In this document: piece after piece, positions 44,783 through 54,877 of the stretch
Position numbering within the stretch: position 1 is the stretch's first letter
Layout of the letters: each line of letters begins with the position of its first letter
NCBI GenBank assembly: GCA_029251375.1
Contig: JAQXDL010000021.1
Coordinates: 1 to 64,000 of the forward strand
Length of the DNA stretch: 64,000 bases
Origin: Pseudomonadales bacterium
GTDB lineage: Bacteria > Pseudomonadota > Gammaproteobacteria > Pseudomonadales > Azotimanducaceae
Direction: 5' to 3'
Program-made: the position numbers and the translations under genes
Notes under the pieces: generated by a model
What the model was told of the DNA's origin: nothing
Seen by the model: the letters and a program-made list of their open reading frames with translations, nothing else
The model's database searches: none

Positions 44783-46762
44783 TTAAAGACTGCTGCCTTC
44801 AAGGTCGCGGCGTGAATCACTGAAACTATCGTACTCATGCGGGTATATCAGCACCGGCTGTTGCTCGAGCTTGTCGGCATAAATTGTCGAGAACATGAGT
44901 ATGTTCATCACATAGTTGCGCGTTTCCGAATAAGGAATCGTTTCAATCCAGACATCTAATGGCACAGATTTGTTTATCCAGCGACTGACACGAGTTGGTC
45001 CGGCGTTGTAAGCAGCAGAAGCTAAAATACGATTGTTGTCGAATCGCCGTAACATCTGTCCTAGGTAGGCTGACCCAATTTCAATATTCTTGTATGGGTC
45101 GGTTAAGGATAAATTCGTCGGCTCTCTGAGTCCTTGGCGTCTGGCGGTACTCTTGGCTGTAGAGGGCAGCAGCTGCATTAAGCCCAAAGCGCCGGCGGAG
45201 GATTTAGCATCTGCCATAAAAGCGCTTTCTTGACGTGCAATAGAGAGATTCCAATTTGCTGGAATATCAGACTTGCGGGCTGCGGCCCTGAACGAATCGA
45301 GATAGGCTAGCGGGAATCGAATATCTAGTGCATTCCATCTGCCAGAATCGATCATTGCCTGAATAGCTTGCTTGTGCCAACCCCACTTCTTGGCGACCAT
45401 TGCTGCAATGGCCAGCTCTTTGTGAGAGTAATCTTGGACGGTGAAGTTCCATTCTCGACGCGCGCGTGTTTTTTCACCCAAAATGAGCAGTTCACTTGCG
45501 CGTTGTATACCGGGTGTCGCTTCGAGATCGAGTAACTCATTGTCCGAGACCGTGATTGTCTCGCGCTGAAAACTGTAAGCCTTCGATGTTTTATCCGCTG
45601 CCAAAAACCCGTAATAACTGCGGTTGTTTGAAAGCTCAGCGTAAAGCTCGTCGATGATGACCTTGTCACTTTCATGATTAATCGCTTCAAGGCTTCTCGC
45701 GCGCCAATATTTCCAGCGATCTGATTTGATCGCGTCTTGATCCAACTTGGATATGAGTAACAAAACTTCCTGCCAAGACTGATTTCGAAGTGCGGCGCGC
45801 AGTCTCGTTTCATTGAGTTTTTTTGTCGGTTCTAAATGATTTTCAATTCGCACTAAATGCTCAATCAAGTCGGGGTCTCTAGCAAGCCTCTCACCAATAT
45901 ATTGGTAGGTGTCTGCAATATCGTCAGATTCGGCATGCGCTAAAGGCAAGTTCGCTTCAAATGACGTCAAAGCGGCTAGTGCGTCTTTTCTTGCGCTTCT
46001 TTTTAATGCGTGCAACAAGATTGCGGTGGATCGTGGGTCTGTCGGTTTTATGGGTTTGCTACGAAACAGCGACTCGGGTCGGGTGTGCGCTATCTTATAA
46101 TCGTTTGCCTGTTTGCGATCGGACTTTGCTAGAAAGCGCGTTAAGTAGTTAGCGAGCGTTACATTGTTCGCCGTGAGTGCTTTCTCATAACGTTGCCAGG
46201 CAATCTCGTCGGTTAAATAACCTTCGTCTTGCCATATCTTGAAGATCGGGTCGCAACTGTCCGGTTGCGAATGTTTCACAAGCCAAAGCGTCTGCGCTTG
46301 ATCAAGCGCCTCTTGGGTCGCGCCGGTTTTATACAGAGCAAAAGCATAGTTGCAAATATTTGAATCGGTTGCGCGATAGTCATTGTAGTTGTTAATAAAA
46401 GTAGACCATTCGCCGCGCTTAGCCAGCGTGTAGAGCCAGTTTTGCAGCAACTGATTCGCTAAGGGTGTGTCCGCATATTGGCTAATAAAGCTTTGGATGT
46501 TGGCTTCGGATTGGCGCGAGATACGATAAATTTTGTCTGTGTATTCAAGATAGGGATAAAGCGGATAGCCAATTAACTTATCTTTCTGCGCGTTGTATTT
46601 GCTGCGTTGGTTGGTTTTGATTGCCTGCAGCAATTCTTGATAGAGTTTTCTCTGTTCGTAGCGATTGCTGGCACGATCTGCTTGATCTCTTGCGCTTACG
46701 GTAGGCGCAAACGATAAGCTTGAGATGACAAAGGTAAAGATGAGCGGAACAAGAAGCCGCAT
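44783..46762 (-). CDS. slt: Soluble lytic murein transglycosylase (Slt70 family)
   Basis: 659 residues, close to E. coli Slt70 (645). Signal peptide (FTFVISSLSFAPTVSA), a long superhelical U/L domain, then a goose-lysozyme-like catalytic domain with ARQESAFMADAKSSAGALG (read in halves) holding catalytic Glu 512, LMQLLPSTA and AAYNAGPTRVSRW. It cleaves peptidoglycan glycan strands in the periplasm to 1,6-anhydro muropeptides. Confidence 0.95.
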   Translation of the reverse strand: MRLLVPLIFTFVISSLSFAPTVSARDQADRASNRYEQRKLYQELLQAIKTNQRSKYNAQKDKLIGYPLYPYLEYTDKIYRISRQSEANIQSFISQYADTPLANQLLQNWLYTLAKRGEWSTFINNYNDYRATDSNICNYAFALYKTGATQEALDQAQTLWLVKHSQPDSCDPIFKIWQDEGYLTDEIAWQRYEKALTANNVTLANYLTRFLAKSDRKQANDYKIAHTRPESLFRSKPIKPTDPRSTAILLHALKRSARKDALAALTSFEANLPLAHAESDDIADTYQYIGERLARDPDLIEHLVRIENHLEPTKKLNETRLRAALRNQSWQEVLLLISKLDQDAIKSDRWKYWRARSLEAINHESDKVIIDELYAELSNNRSYYGFLAADKTSKAYSFQRETITVSDNELLDLEATPGIQRASELLILGEKTRARREWNFTVQDYSHKELAIAAMVAKKWGWHKQAIQAMIDSGRWNALDIRFPLAYLDSFRAAARKSDIPANWNLSIARQESAFMADAKSSAGALGLMQLLPSTAKSTARRQGLREPTNLSLTDPYKNIEIGSAYLGQMLRRFDNNRILASAAYNAGPTRVSRWINKSVPLDVWIETIPYSETRNYVMNILMFSTIYADKLEQQPVLIYPHEYDSFSDSRRDLEGSSL

Positions 46763-46830
46763 ATTTTTCTACAACTCGAAATTACAACGAGCCCAACAAT
46801 AACGGACTTGGTCTCGCTTGGATAGGCGGG

Positions 46831-47265
46831 TTAGTTTCCGACTCTCACGGCAAGTACGTCACAGGGTGCGCCATGTAAAACACCATTTGCAGTCGAGCCT
46901 AATAGCAGTGCAAGTCCATGGCGACCATGACTACCGACGACGATTAAATCAGCATCAACCTGTTTTGCGAGCGCATGAATTTCTGTCTCTGGTCGACCAA
47001 AGATAAGGTGTTGATCTTCAGGTGCAATATTGAGTGATTTAGCAAACTCAGCTAAGTGAAGCTTAGCGGTTTCTTGAATTTGTTCTTGAATGGTAGAAAG
47101 ATCCATCGGGATATCTCCACCGTAAGCAAGACTCAAAGGTTCGATCACATGCAGGCAACTTAACTTAGCGCCATAGGACTTGCTAAGTGCGCAGGCCCGC
47201 TTTGCGACATGATTAGATTCTTCTGTTAGATCGACCGCCGCAATGATGTGCGTATATTCCGCCAT
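46831..47265 (-). CDS. Universal stress protein, UspA family
   Basis: 144 residues, one Usp domain. The ATP-binding signature GSHGRHGLALLLGST (G-2x-G-9x-GST) near residue 110 suggests an ATP-binding type, and HIIAAVDLTEES at the start has the usual Asp. Good ribosome binding site (GGGAGC). Cytosolic; role in stress survival. Not linked to slt by overlap (68-base gap). Confidence 0.93.
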   Translation of the reverse strand: MAEYTHIIAAVDLTEESNHVAKRACALSKSYGAKLSCLHVIEPLSLAYGGDIPMDLSTIQEQIQETAKLHLAEFAKSLNIAPEDQHLIFGRPETEIHALAKQVDADLIVVGSHGRHGLALLLGSTANGVLHGAPCDVLAVRVGN

Positions 47266-47450
47266 GGTGTGCTCCCTTCAGCTATTCTCTTTGATTATTT
47301 TATTTTTATGAGAATTATGGTCGTCGTTCGGGTCAAAGGTACACAGGAAACGTCTCAGGCTCAATAGTGATACGATCCTAGATGTAATAAAGTTTAGAGC
47401 ACGCTCGTTCATTATTCGCGTAACTAATGTTGCGCTGAGGCAAGATACAT

Positions 47451-47999
47451 ATGGTTTATGTCATTATTGGCATTGTGATGCTGGTCATCCTTGCACCGAT
47501 CATACGTATTATCCCTTCAGCAAAGCAGAAAGCGGCCATGGCGAAGCGCCAAGTTGGAATGAAACAGGGTATTAGAATCACGATTACGCATATTGAGGAC
47601 CCTGATCCCGATCGAAATAAATACCTGTCGAATACCGGCAAACCGATGCCCCGTAAACTTGCGGTTATCGGTTACAGCCTACCAAGGCCGAGGCCGGATA
47701 ATTGGCGTGAATCAGGTTCAGTCGATTGGAGCTTTGAGCGAAGGTCATTATCGGTTGAATCGAAGGTGCCTTGGGAAGCGTCTGAGCCAGTCAATTCTGC
47801 CTTGCCGGATAGCTTAAGTGCATTTTTGGCAACAAATCTTTCCAAACTTCCCTCTGATTGCGTCAAAGTTGAAGAAAAAAATTTCATCCTGACGATCTAC
47901 TGGCATGAGCAAGGAGAAGTTAGCGAACTCATTGATTTTCTTACAACTTGTGTGTCCTTGCCGCTGGCTTCTGGCAGCATGGACTCTTCCATCAAATAG
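47451..47999 (+). CDS. Hypothetical protein with one N-terminal membrane segment
   Basis: 182 residues. One hydrophobic segment at the start (VYVIIGIVMLVILAPIIRII, residues 2-21), then a basic linker (PSAKQKAAMAKRQ) and a soluble domain of about 140 residues with no motif I know (NTGKPMPRKLAVIGYSLPRP; DFLTTCVSLPL). It sits between uspA and topA, co-directional with topA. Codon use looks ordinary, so it is likely a real gene of unknown role. Confidence 0.7.
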   Translation: MVYVIIGIVMLVILAPIIRIIPSAKQKAAMAKRQVGMKQGIRITITHIEDPDPDRNKYLSNTGKPMPRKLAVIGYSLPRPRPDNWRESGSVDWSFERRSLSVESKVPWEASEPVNSALPDSLSAFLATNLSKLPSDCVKVEEKNFILTIYWHEQGEVSELIDFLTTCVSLPLASGSMDSSIK

Positions 48000-48157
48000 G
48001 TTGTTTTGAGTCGGCCCGAACAAATTCAGTTGACAAGTATCCGGTTTGGTCGGCTAAGCTAAAAAGGAAATTGAGTCACGACGGGCTTGACCTGAAAGGT
48101 TATAGCCACTATATATGTCGCATTTTTGTATCAGTCATTATTGAGTAGTCGAAATTC

Positions 48158-50911
48158 ATGGGTAAATCTCTCGTCATCGTAGAGTCTCCTGCCAAGGCAA
48201 AGACCATCAACAAATATCTGGGTAACGATTACATCGTTAAGTCCAGCGTTGGTCATATTCGTGATTTGCCGACCAGCGGGTCTGGAACTTCCGATCCAAA
48301 AGCACGGGCTAAGGAAGCGGCTAAAACGCGTAAAATGGAGCCTAAGAAGAAGGCTGCCTACAAGAAAGTAAAAGCGAAGAAACAGCTAATCGCGCGCATG
48401 GGTGTCGACCCTGATAACAGCTGGAATGCCGACTATCAGATCCTTCCAAGCAAGGAAAAAGTGGTCGCAGAGTTACGCAAGCTAGCGAAAGACGCGGATG
48501 AAATATATCTCGCAACTGACCTTGATAGGGAAGGAGAGGCGATAGCCTGGCACCTACGAGAAGCCATAGGTGGCGATGAGTCGAGATACCGACGTGTAGT
48601 GTTCAACGAAATTACCGAGAAAGCCATTCAGGAAGCCTTCGAGAAGCCTGGCGAGCTCAATATGGCTCGGGTTAACGCCCAGCAGGCGAGACGATTTTTA
48701 GATCGAGTCGTTGGCTTTATGGTGTCACCGTTGCTATGGGCAAAAATTGCGCGGGGACTATCGGCGGGGCGTGTGCAATCTGTTGCGGTGAAATTAATTG
48801 TTGAGCGAGAACGAGAAATCCGTGCTTTTATCCCTGAAGAATATTGGGAAATTTTTGCTGATTTACTCGCGGATAAGAATAACCCGGCTGTGAAATTTCA
48901 AGTCACGAAGCAGGCGGGCGAGAGCTTTCGTCCAATAAATAAAGCGCAGGCAGATGCGGCTCTAGCGATTCTTAATGATTCAGCTTTTATCGTCAGAAGC
49001 CGAGACGATCGACCGACTCAGACCCGACCAAGCGCGCCTTACATCACATCGACGCTGCAGCAGGCGGCGAGTACAAGGTTGGGCTTTGGTGTTAAGAAGA
49101 CAATGATGCTTGCTCAAAGGCTTTATGAAGCGGGTTACATCACCTACATGAGAACGGACTCAACTAATCTGAGTGCAGACGCTATTGCTCGATGCCGTGA
49201 ATTGATTGAGTCAGATTACGGCAAACAGTATCTGCCCGACGAACCGCGTAGCTATTCTAGTAAAGAAGGTGCGCAGGAAGCGCATGAGGCAATCCGACCT
49301 TCCGATGTGAGTGTTAAAACGACCTCTATCGCCGGCATGGAAAGAGACACAGAACGACTTTATGAGCTAATTTGGCGTCAATTTGTCGCTTGTCAGATGC
49401 CGAACGCACAGTACACCAGTACAAGTGTCGTGGTCGATGCCAAGGATCTTGAGATGAGGGTGCGAGGCCGAATTTTACGCTTTGATGGCTATACGCGAGC
49501 TCAGCCTAGTGCGGGTAAAAAGGAAGAGGAGGTATCTCTGCCGGATTACAAACCGGGTCAAGTATTATCGCTAGAAGAGCTGATGCCACACCAACATTTC
49601 ACCAAACCTAAAGCGAGGTACGGGGAAGCGAGTCTCGTAAAAGAGTTAGAGAAGCAGGGTATTGGCCGACCTTCTACCTATGCTTCAATTATTACCACCA
49701 TTCAGGATCGAGGTTATGCCACGGTGGAGAACAAACGTTTCTACGCTGAAAAGATTGGTGAGTTAGTCACCGATAGGCTCAGCGAGAATTTCACTAAATT
49801 GATGGATTACGGATTTACCGCTGGTTTAGAAGAATCCCTCGATGAAGTATCTGAAGGCACGCAAAATTGGAAAAACTTGCTCGATAAATTCTACGTCGAT
49901 TTCGAGGCGCAAGTAGGCGCCGCTGGCAGTGATGAAGGTATGCGCTCTAATGAGCCGACCATGACTGATATCGACTGTCCGCTTTGCGGTAGAAAGATGC
50001 AGGTACGGACAGCTAGCACAGGTGTTTTCCTTGGTTGTTCGGGATATGCGTTGCCACCTAAGGAGCGTTGTAAACAAACGATAAACCTTGTCTCTGGTGA
50101 TGAAGTGGTCGACGTTAATGCGGACGACGAAGAGGAGGAATCTAGAATTCTTCGATCTAAACATCGTTGTCCGAATTGTCAAACAGCGATGGACAGTTAT
50201 CTGATTGATGAAAAAAGAAAACTGCATATTTGTGGTAATAACCCAGACTGTGAAGGCTTTGAAGTTGAACCGGGTGAGTTCAAAATCAAGGGTTACGAAG
50301 GGCCGGTGTTAGATTGCGACAAATGCGGTGCAGAGATGCAGCTCAAGTCTGGCCGATTCGGTAAGTACTTTGGCTGTACTGCAGAGGAGTGTAAAAACAC
50401 ACGCAAGCTCCTTCGAAGTGGTGAACCTGCGCCACCTAAGATGGACCCAGTGCTAATGCCAGAGTTGCAGTGTCGAAAAGTTGATGACATTTATATTCTG
50501 CGTGACGGCGCGGCGGGCATCTTTTTAGCGGCGAGCCAATTTCCAAAGAATCGTGAAACCCGTGCGCCCTATTTGGATGAATTGATTCCACATCAGAATG
50601 AAATTGACCCTAAATATGCATTTTTAATGCGTGCGCCAGTAAAAGACGATGACGATAGACGTTCTTTAGTCAAGTTTATGCGAAAAACCAAAGAGCAGTA
50701 CGTCATGACAGAAACGGATGATGGCAAGCCAACCGGTTGGCGTGCTGACTTCATTGATGGCAAGTGGGTAACGACAGCGGCGAAAAAAGCCGTCAAGAAA
50801 CCTGCCAAGAAAAAAGCTGCAGCGAAGAAAAGTGCTGCGAAGAAGAAAAGCGTGACCGCAAAGAAAAATGCCGATGCGAAGAAAGAAGTCGCGGATGAAG
50901 AGGCGTCTTAA
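48158..50911 (+). CDS. topA: DNA topoisomerase I
   Basis: 917 residues, type IA topoisomerase. The Toprim domain starts [19 protein letters not shown], with the metal site [15 protein letters not shown]; the catalytic Tyr is residue 330 in [12 protein letters not shown]. Three C-terminal zinc ribbons follow (CPLC...C; CPNC...C; CDKC...C), then a Lys/Ala-rich tail (about 45 residues, [16 protein letters not shown]). It relaxes negative supercoils by cutting one strand. The lysine tail is common in some gammaproteobacteria and aids DNA binding. Confidence 0.97.
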   Translation: MGKSLVIVESPAKAKTINKYLGNDYIVKSSVGHIRDLPTSGSGTSDPKARAKEAAKTRKMEPKKKAAYKKVKAKKQLIARMGVDPDNSWNADYQILPSKEKVVAELRKLAKDADEIYLATDLDREGEAIAWHLREAIGGDESRYRRVVFNEITEKAIQEAFEKPGELNMARVNAQQARRFLDRVVGFMVSPLLWAKIARGLSAGRVQSVAVKLIVEREREIRAFIPEEYWEIFADLLADKNNPAVKFQVTKQAGESFRPINKAQADAALAILNDSAFIVRSRDDRPTQTRPSAPYITSTLQQAASTRLGFGVKKTMMLAQRLYEAGYITYMRTDSTNLSADAIARCRELIESDYGKQYLPDEPRSYSSKEGAQEAHEAIRPSDVSVKTTSIAGMERDTERLYELIWRQFVACQMPNAQYTSTSVVVDAKDLEMRVRGRILRFDGYTRAQPSAGKKEEEVSLPDYKPGQVLSLEELMPHQHFTKPKARYGEASLVKELEKQGIGRPSTYASIITTIQDRGYATVENKRFYAEKIGELVTDRLSENFTKLMDYGFTAGLEESLDEVSEGTQNWKNLLDKFYVDFEAQVGAAGSDEGMRSNEPTMTDIDCPLCGRKMQVRTASTGVFLGCSGYALPPKERCKQTINLVSGDEVVDVNADDEEEESRILRSKHRCPNCQTAMDSYLIDEKRKLHICGNNPDCEGFEVEPGEFKIKGYEGPVLDCDKCGAEMQLKSGRFGKYFGCTAEECKNTRKLLRSGEPAPPKMDPVLMPELQCRKVDDIYILRDGAAGIFLAASQFPKNRETRAPYLDELIPHQNEIDPKYAFLMRAPVKDDDDRRSLVKFMRKTKEQYVMTETDDGKPTGWRADFIDGKWVTTAAKKAVKKPAKKKAAAKKSAAKKKSVTAKKNADAKKEVADEEAS

Positions 50912-51049
50912 ATGACGCCAAATCATCCGGGGTGCTTAGAAGACTGGACATAAATGCGCTGCATTCATTTTGTCCATTTCGTGCGTTAGGCCTGCTGTTG
51001 CGTTAGTCAGTTTGATAGCTGTTATCCGTCACTGGCAACGCCAAGCATG

Positions 51050-51646
51050 CTAGTGACGAATGACACCAACCATCAGACCCTCAAACGCAAAGCTTTGCTC
51101 TCGCAGATCAACCTCAATTGGGTTGTAGTCCTTGTTTTCCGGCAGCAGTGTGATCTGATACTTACTTCGATTGGTTTTCAAACGCTTGACCGTAACTTCA
51201 TCTTCTATTCTCGCCACCACGATATCGCCGGTGTTGAGGTTCTGCGTTTTATGAACGGCAATCAGATCACCGTCGAGAATACCGACTTCAATCATACTGT
51301 CGCCTTGCACCGTCAATAGATAATCCGCCGGTGGATTGAAAAAGCTGGGCGGTATCTCGCAATGATTTTCAATATGCTCTTCTGCGAGTATTGGACTACC
51401 AGCAGCAACGCGACCGACGATAGGAAGACCGTCTTCTTCAGGTAACTTTATGCCTCTCGACGTGCCAGGGATCATTTCAATGGCACCTTTTCTAGCGAGT
51501 GCCTTAAGATGCTCTTCGGACGCATTAGCACTTTTGAAACCCAGTTCGGTTGCGATATCCGCGCGAGTCGGAGGATAGCCTGTGTCACTCATATAACGTT
51601 TAATGAAATCGAGGACTTCAGTTTGTCGCGGCGTTAGTTTGATCAT
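51050..51646 (-). CDS. lexA: LexA repressor
   Basis: 198 residues (E. coli 202). The winged-helix domain ([13 protein letters not shown]) is followed by the self-cleavage site Ala82-Gly83 in RVAAGSPI, and the catalytic Ser117 (GDSMIE) and Lys154 (VKRLK). It represses SOS genes and cleaves itself when RecA is active. Its promoter 180 bases upstream has tandem SOS boxes, so it is autoregulated. Lies between topA and a SPOR protein, on the opposite strand to both. Confidence 0.97.
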   Translation of the reverse strand: MIKLTPRQTEVLDFIKRYMSDTGYPPTRADIATELGFKSANASEEHLKALARKGAIEMIPGTSRGIKLPEEDGLPIVGRVAAGSPILAEEHIENHCEIPPSFFNPPADYLLTVQGDSMIEVGILDGDLIAVHKTQNLNTGDIVVARIEDEVTVKRLKTNRSKYQITLLPENKDYNPIEVDLREQSFAFEGLMVGVIRH

Positions 51647-51806
51647 AGATGCGCTCAGTTGTGTTTGTTGCTTAATAATTACTGCTTAATATTTAGTGTT
51701 TTATGTGTAACTTTTAGTCGTAATCGTTTCTAAACAGTCTTCAGCCGTTTGACGAATGACAATGGTTTGTCGTTGCCCGCGCACTAAAAACCCTAATGGT
51801 CGACAC

Positions 51807-51858
51807 ATGGATTTATATACAGTTACTGTGATTATATACAGGAATATCGCTTTGACAA
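51807..51858 (-). promoter_or_regulatory. lexA promoter with tandem SOS boxes
   Basis: On the + strand, CTGT-N8-ACAG at 51826-51841 (TACTGTGATTATATACAGGA) is a near-perfect LexA box; four bases before it, ATGG-N8-ACAG (51807-51822) is a decayed second box. On the minus strand TTGTCA (51858-51853), 16-base spacer and TATAAT (51836-51831) form a sigma-70 promoter whose -10 lies inside the good box. Predicted start near 51824, giving a ~180-base leader before the lexA ATG. Confidence 0.85.
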
Positions 51859-52214
51859 CCTAAACTTTAGATGCAGGATTTTTGTGGGCTGTTCGGTGCG
51901 GCTGGTTAGTTGTAACTTTTAGTGTCTAGCCCCGAGGGCTAGTGTCTTAACTGTAATAGTCAGATATATGTGTTTGAAATACTTGTTTGGGGTGTTTCTG
52001 GGAATTTTTACTTGGAACGTTACTGGCAGTTTTGTCTAATGAGATGGCAGGTCATATCGATTCATTTCGCTGTCGAATTTTATGGTTTAGTGGAAATGTT
52101 TTTAGCGCGACTTAGGCGCGGCTAATTTGGTGATGGGTGGAGAAAGTAATCCATGAATTAGGGTGCTACACTTAGCTTAGTTATTATAAAAAATTTGAAC
52201 CAGAGAACTTTGAA
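51859..52214. other. intergenic, hairpin and promoter region upstream of SPOR gene
   Basis: About 355 bases between the lexA promoter and the SPOR gene. CTAGCCC-CGA-GGGCTAG (51926-51942) is a perfect seven-base hairpin. The 13-base string TGTAACTTTTAGT occurs at 51706-51718 and again at 51911-51923. No open frame with a start signal was found. Confidence 0.5.
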
Positions 52215-52979
52215 ATGCTAAAACATATAAAATGCTTTCTTGTCTGTTCATTGTCGTTGCTGTTGGTTTCCATGACAGCAAGAGCTGAGTTGTATCTAGT
52301 GCTTGGCAGTTATTCGAAAGCGGCCTCAGCAACATCGCAGGCCATGCACCTAACTGAGTTACTTGGTGTTGATGTCACCACCCATGCGACGCAGATAAAA
52401 GGGATCACTTATCAACGCGTGCTCCTTCGAGCGGGTAGTACAAATAATGAGATTGATCAGCTACTCTCGCAGCAAGGCATTTCCCCTTGGCTCTTAAACT
52501 TAAATCCAGATGCCGCTTCCGTGTCATTTGTTGATTCCGCCGAGCGGTCTACGCAAACAACTTCAATGGACAGCGACTCACAACAATATTTTGTTGTTGC
52601 CGCAAGTTATACGGATGTCGAAAGAGCGCTTGAGGAAGAGCGAGCGCTCGCGGACAATTTCAATAGCGTGCGCGGACAAACCTCATTGGTCGATGGTGAA
52701 GTTCAGCACAGGGTGTTAATTGGACCTAATTACAAAGTAACGGCAGAAAAACATAAGGCCGAATTACTCAGTCTCGGATATTCAAGCGCCTGGTTGCTTG
52801 CAGCGGCAGCAGACGAATATGGTTATCTATCTTCCAGTACCACTTCAGCCGTTAGTGACGAATCAAATCGTGTGTCACCGCCCACCCCTAGACCAAAACC
52901 CCGAGTAGTCGAAGAAGACAAAAGTGGTTTTAATCTGGCAACACTACCCGAAAAAAATCCAGTGTTTACGATAGAGTAA
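52215..52979 (+). CDS. Secreted SPOR-domain-like protein
   Basis: 254 residues. Signal peptide CFLVCSLSLLLVSMTARA. Two SPOR-like modules of about 75 residues: the first LYLVLGSYSKAASATSQAM, the second YFVVAASYTDVERALEEERAL. SPOR domains bind denuded peptidoglycan glycans at the division septum. A Pro-rich tail follows (SPPTPRPKPRVVEE). It precedes mscS by five bases and is probably co-transcribed with it. The domain call rests on pattern only. Confidence 0.65.
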   Translation: MLKHIKCFLVCSLSLLLVSMTARAELYLVLGSYSKAASATSQAMHLTELLGVDVTTHATQIKGITYQRVLLRAGSTNNEIDQLLSQQGISPWLLNLNPDAASVSFVDSAERSTQTTSMDSDSQQYFVVAASYTDVERALEEERALADNFNSVRGQTSLVDGEVQHRVLIGPNYKVTAEKHKAELLSLGYSSAWLLAAAADEYGYLSSSTTSAVSDESNRVSPPTPRPKPRVVEEDKSGFNLATLPEKNPVFTIE

Positions 52980-52984
52980 TTTCG

Positions 52985-54079
52985 ATGGAAGGTCTTTTTA
53001 GCGATGTAGCGGGGTGGCTTTCGAAGCCCGCATTGGTGCAGGTATTTACGGTTGTGTTGGCGACTGTCGTTGCTAACTTCGTTGCACGTTACTTGTTGCG
53101 GCAACTCCTCGCCAAAGCCGAACAGTCCCATACTATTTGGGATGATGCTTTTGTCGGATCTATTCATCAACCATTGTCATTACTCATTTGGGTGATAGGC
53201 ATATCTTGGGCGGCGGAAGTTGTCTCCTTTGAGGCGCAAGCAGGTCTGGCTGAGATCATCGAGCCAATTCGCTTCATCTGTGTTGTTGGACTCATCACAA
53301 TGTTCTTGTCAAAATTTGTGAGCAGCTGTGAAGATGGTTTCATTGCCAATGGCACTGACGTTACAACCGCTCATGCGATTGGTAAGCTTTTGCGTATATC
53401 GGTCTTCATCACAGCGGCGTTGACTGTTTTACAAACACTCGGTATCAGCATTTCAGGTATTCTAGCATTTGGTGGCGTCGGCGGAATTGCTGTGGGTTTT
53501 GCCGCTAAAGATCTGTTGGCGAATTTTTTTGGCGGCTTGGTAATATATCTTGATCGTCCGTTTGCAGTGGGTGATTGGATTCGAAGCCCTGATAGAGATA
53601 TTGAAGGCACGGTTGAGAAAATCGGCTGGCGTCTGACAATTATACGCACCTTTGATAGTCGACCTCTGTATGTGCCGAACTCTGTGTTTTCCAACATCGC
53701 GCTTGAGAATCCATCAAGGATGCGAAATAGACGGATTTATGAAACCATTGGCATCCGTTATGCCGATGCTGACAAAGTAAAAGTGATTGTCGACGACGTT
53801 AGATCGATGCTATCTGAGGATGAGGACATCGATTCAAGCAAGACACTTATCGTTAATTTTAATACCTTTGCGTCTTCCTCATTGGACTTTTTTGTCTACA
53901 CGTTTACGAAGACGACAAATTGGATTGAATTTCACGGCGTGAAACAGAAAGTTTTGTTGAAAATTTATGCCGTTGTTGAAGCCCATGGCGCTGAGGTTGC
54001 ATTCCCAACCTCAACAATACACTTAGAGCCTGACACAATAGATGGGCCGGGCGACCAACAAGGGAAAGAAATATCATGA
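52985..54079 (+). CDS. MscS-family mechanosensitive channel
   Basis: 364 residues. Four to five membrane segments; the pore-lining TM3 reads GILAFGGVGGIAVGFAAKDLLANFFGG (in parts FGGVGGIAVGFAAKDLL), the hallmark Gly/Ala pattern of MscS. The cytosolic beta and alpha/beta domains follow (AVGDWIRSPDRDIEGTVEKIG; RPLYVPNSVFSN). It releases osmolytes on osmotic downshock. It overlaps sapC by four bases (ATGA). Confidence 0.92.
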   Translation: MEGLFSDVAGWLSKPALVQVFTVVLATVVANFVARYLLRQLLAKAEQSHTIWDDAFVGSIHQPLSLLIWVIGISWAAEVVSFEAQAGLAEIIEPIRFICVVGLITMFLSKFVSSCEDGFIANGTDVTTAHAIGKLLRISVFITAALTVLQTLGISISGILAFGGVGGIAVGFAAKDLLANFFGGLVIYLDRPFAVGDWIRSPDRDIEGTVEKIGWRLTIIRTFDSRPLYVPNSVFSNIALENPSRMRNRRIYETIGIRYADADKVKVIVDDVRSMLSEDEDIDSSKTLIVNFNTFASSSLDFFVYTFTKTTNWIEFHGVKQKVLLKIYAVVEAHGAEVAFPTSTIHLEPDTIDGPGDQQGKEIS

Positions 54080-54810
54080 CAAGTTTAATCTTTTATACGA
54101 AGCCGGTTGGGCTCAATAAAAGCGAGCATAAGTATCTAAAGATTGTGCCCCAATCGGATGATTTTGGTTTTGCCTCAAAGACAAACTCGGTGATATTGGC
54201 GGGTGTTGAATTTACTGAAGCGGCCAAAGATTTTCCCATCGTGTTTGCTGAGGCAGGTGGCAATATCGTACCGGTTGCACTGTTGGGATTGCGCAATGAA
54301 CAAAACCTGTTCGTTAACGATGATGGTTCGTGGGCTGGACGATATATCCCCGCCTTTATTCGCCGTTACCCGTTCATCTTGTCCGAAACCACTGAGCCAG
54401 GACAACGTATGGTTTGTATTGACGAGGGTTTTAGTGGTTTTTCACAGGACAATGGCGAAGCGCTTTTTGCTGATGGCGAGCCGACACCGATTTTGCAACA
54501 ATCGATCGATTTCCTTGAGGAATATCAGAAACAATACATGCGCACAGAATTGTTTGTTCAAAGGCTGCGTGATAATGACTTGTTGATGTCTCTCAATGCC
54601 AAAGTCGACATGGCTGATGGGCAGCAGTTTTCATTGACGGGGTTATTGATTGTCGATGAGAAAAAACTGTTAGCGTTGGACGATGATAAAGCACTGGAAT
54701 TATTCAAATCTGGCGAATTGGCGTGGTTGTATTGCCATCTGATGTCGATGGGTAACATGACAGAGCTAGTCAACAAGATGGCGAACCTAAGCAGTACGAC
54801 GGCGTCTTAA
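54076..54810 (+). CDS. SapC family protein
   Basis: 244 residues, no signal peptide or membrane segment. The conserved SapC (PF07277-type) features are the beginning FYTKPVGLNKSEHKYLKI, then FTEAAKDFPIVFAE, and GRYIPAFIRRYPFILSE. The name comes from an S-layer-linked family and does not mean the peptide-transport permease. Function is unclear. The start overlaps the mscS stop. Confidence 0.88.
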   Translation: MTSLIFYTKPVGLNKSEHKYLKIVPQSDDFGFASKTNSVILAGVEFTEAAKDFPIVFAEAGGNIVPVALLGLRNEQNLFVNDDGSWAGRYIPAFIRRYPFILSETTEPGQRMVCIDEGFSGFSQDNGEALFADGEPTPILQQSIDFLEEYQKQYMRTELFVQRLRDNDLLMSLNAKVDMADGQQFSLTGLLIVDEKKLLALDDDKALELFKSGELAWLYCHLMSMGNMTELVNKMANLSSTTAS

Positions 54811-54877
54811 CTTTAGTTAGCAGAGAGTCAGAGAAGCGCGTCAGTAAATTTATTGATATTAAAATTGAGAGGCTAAT

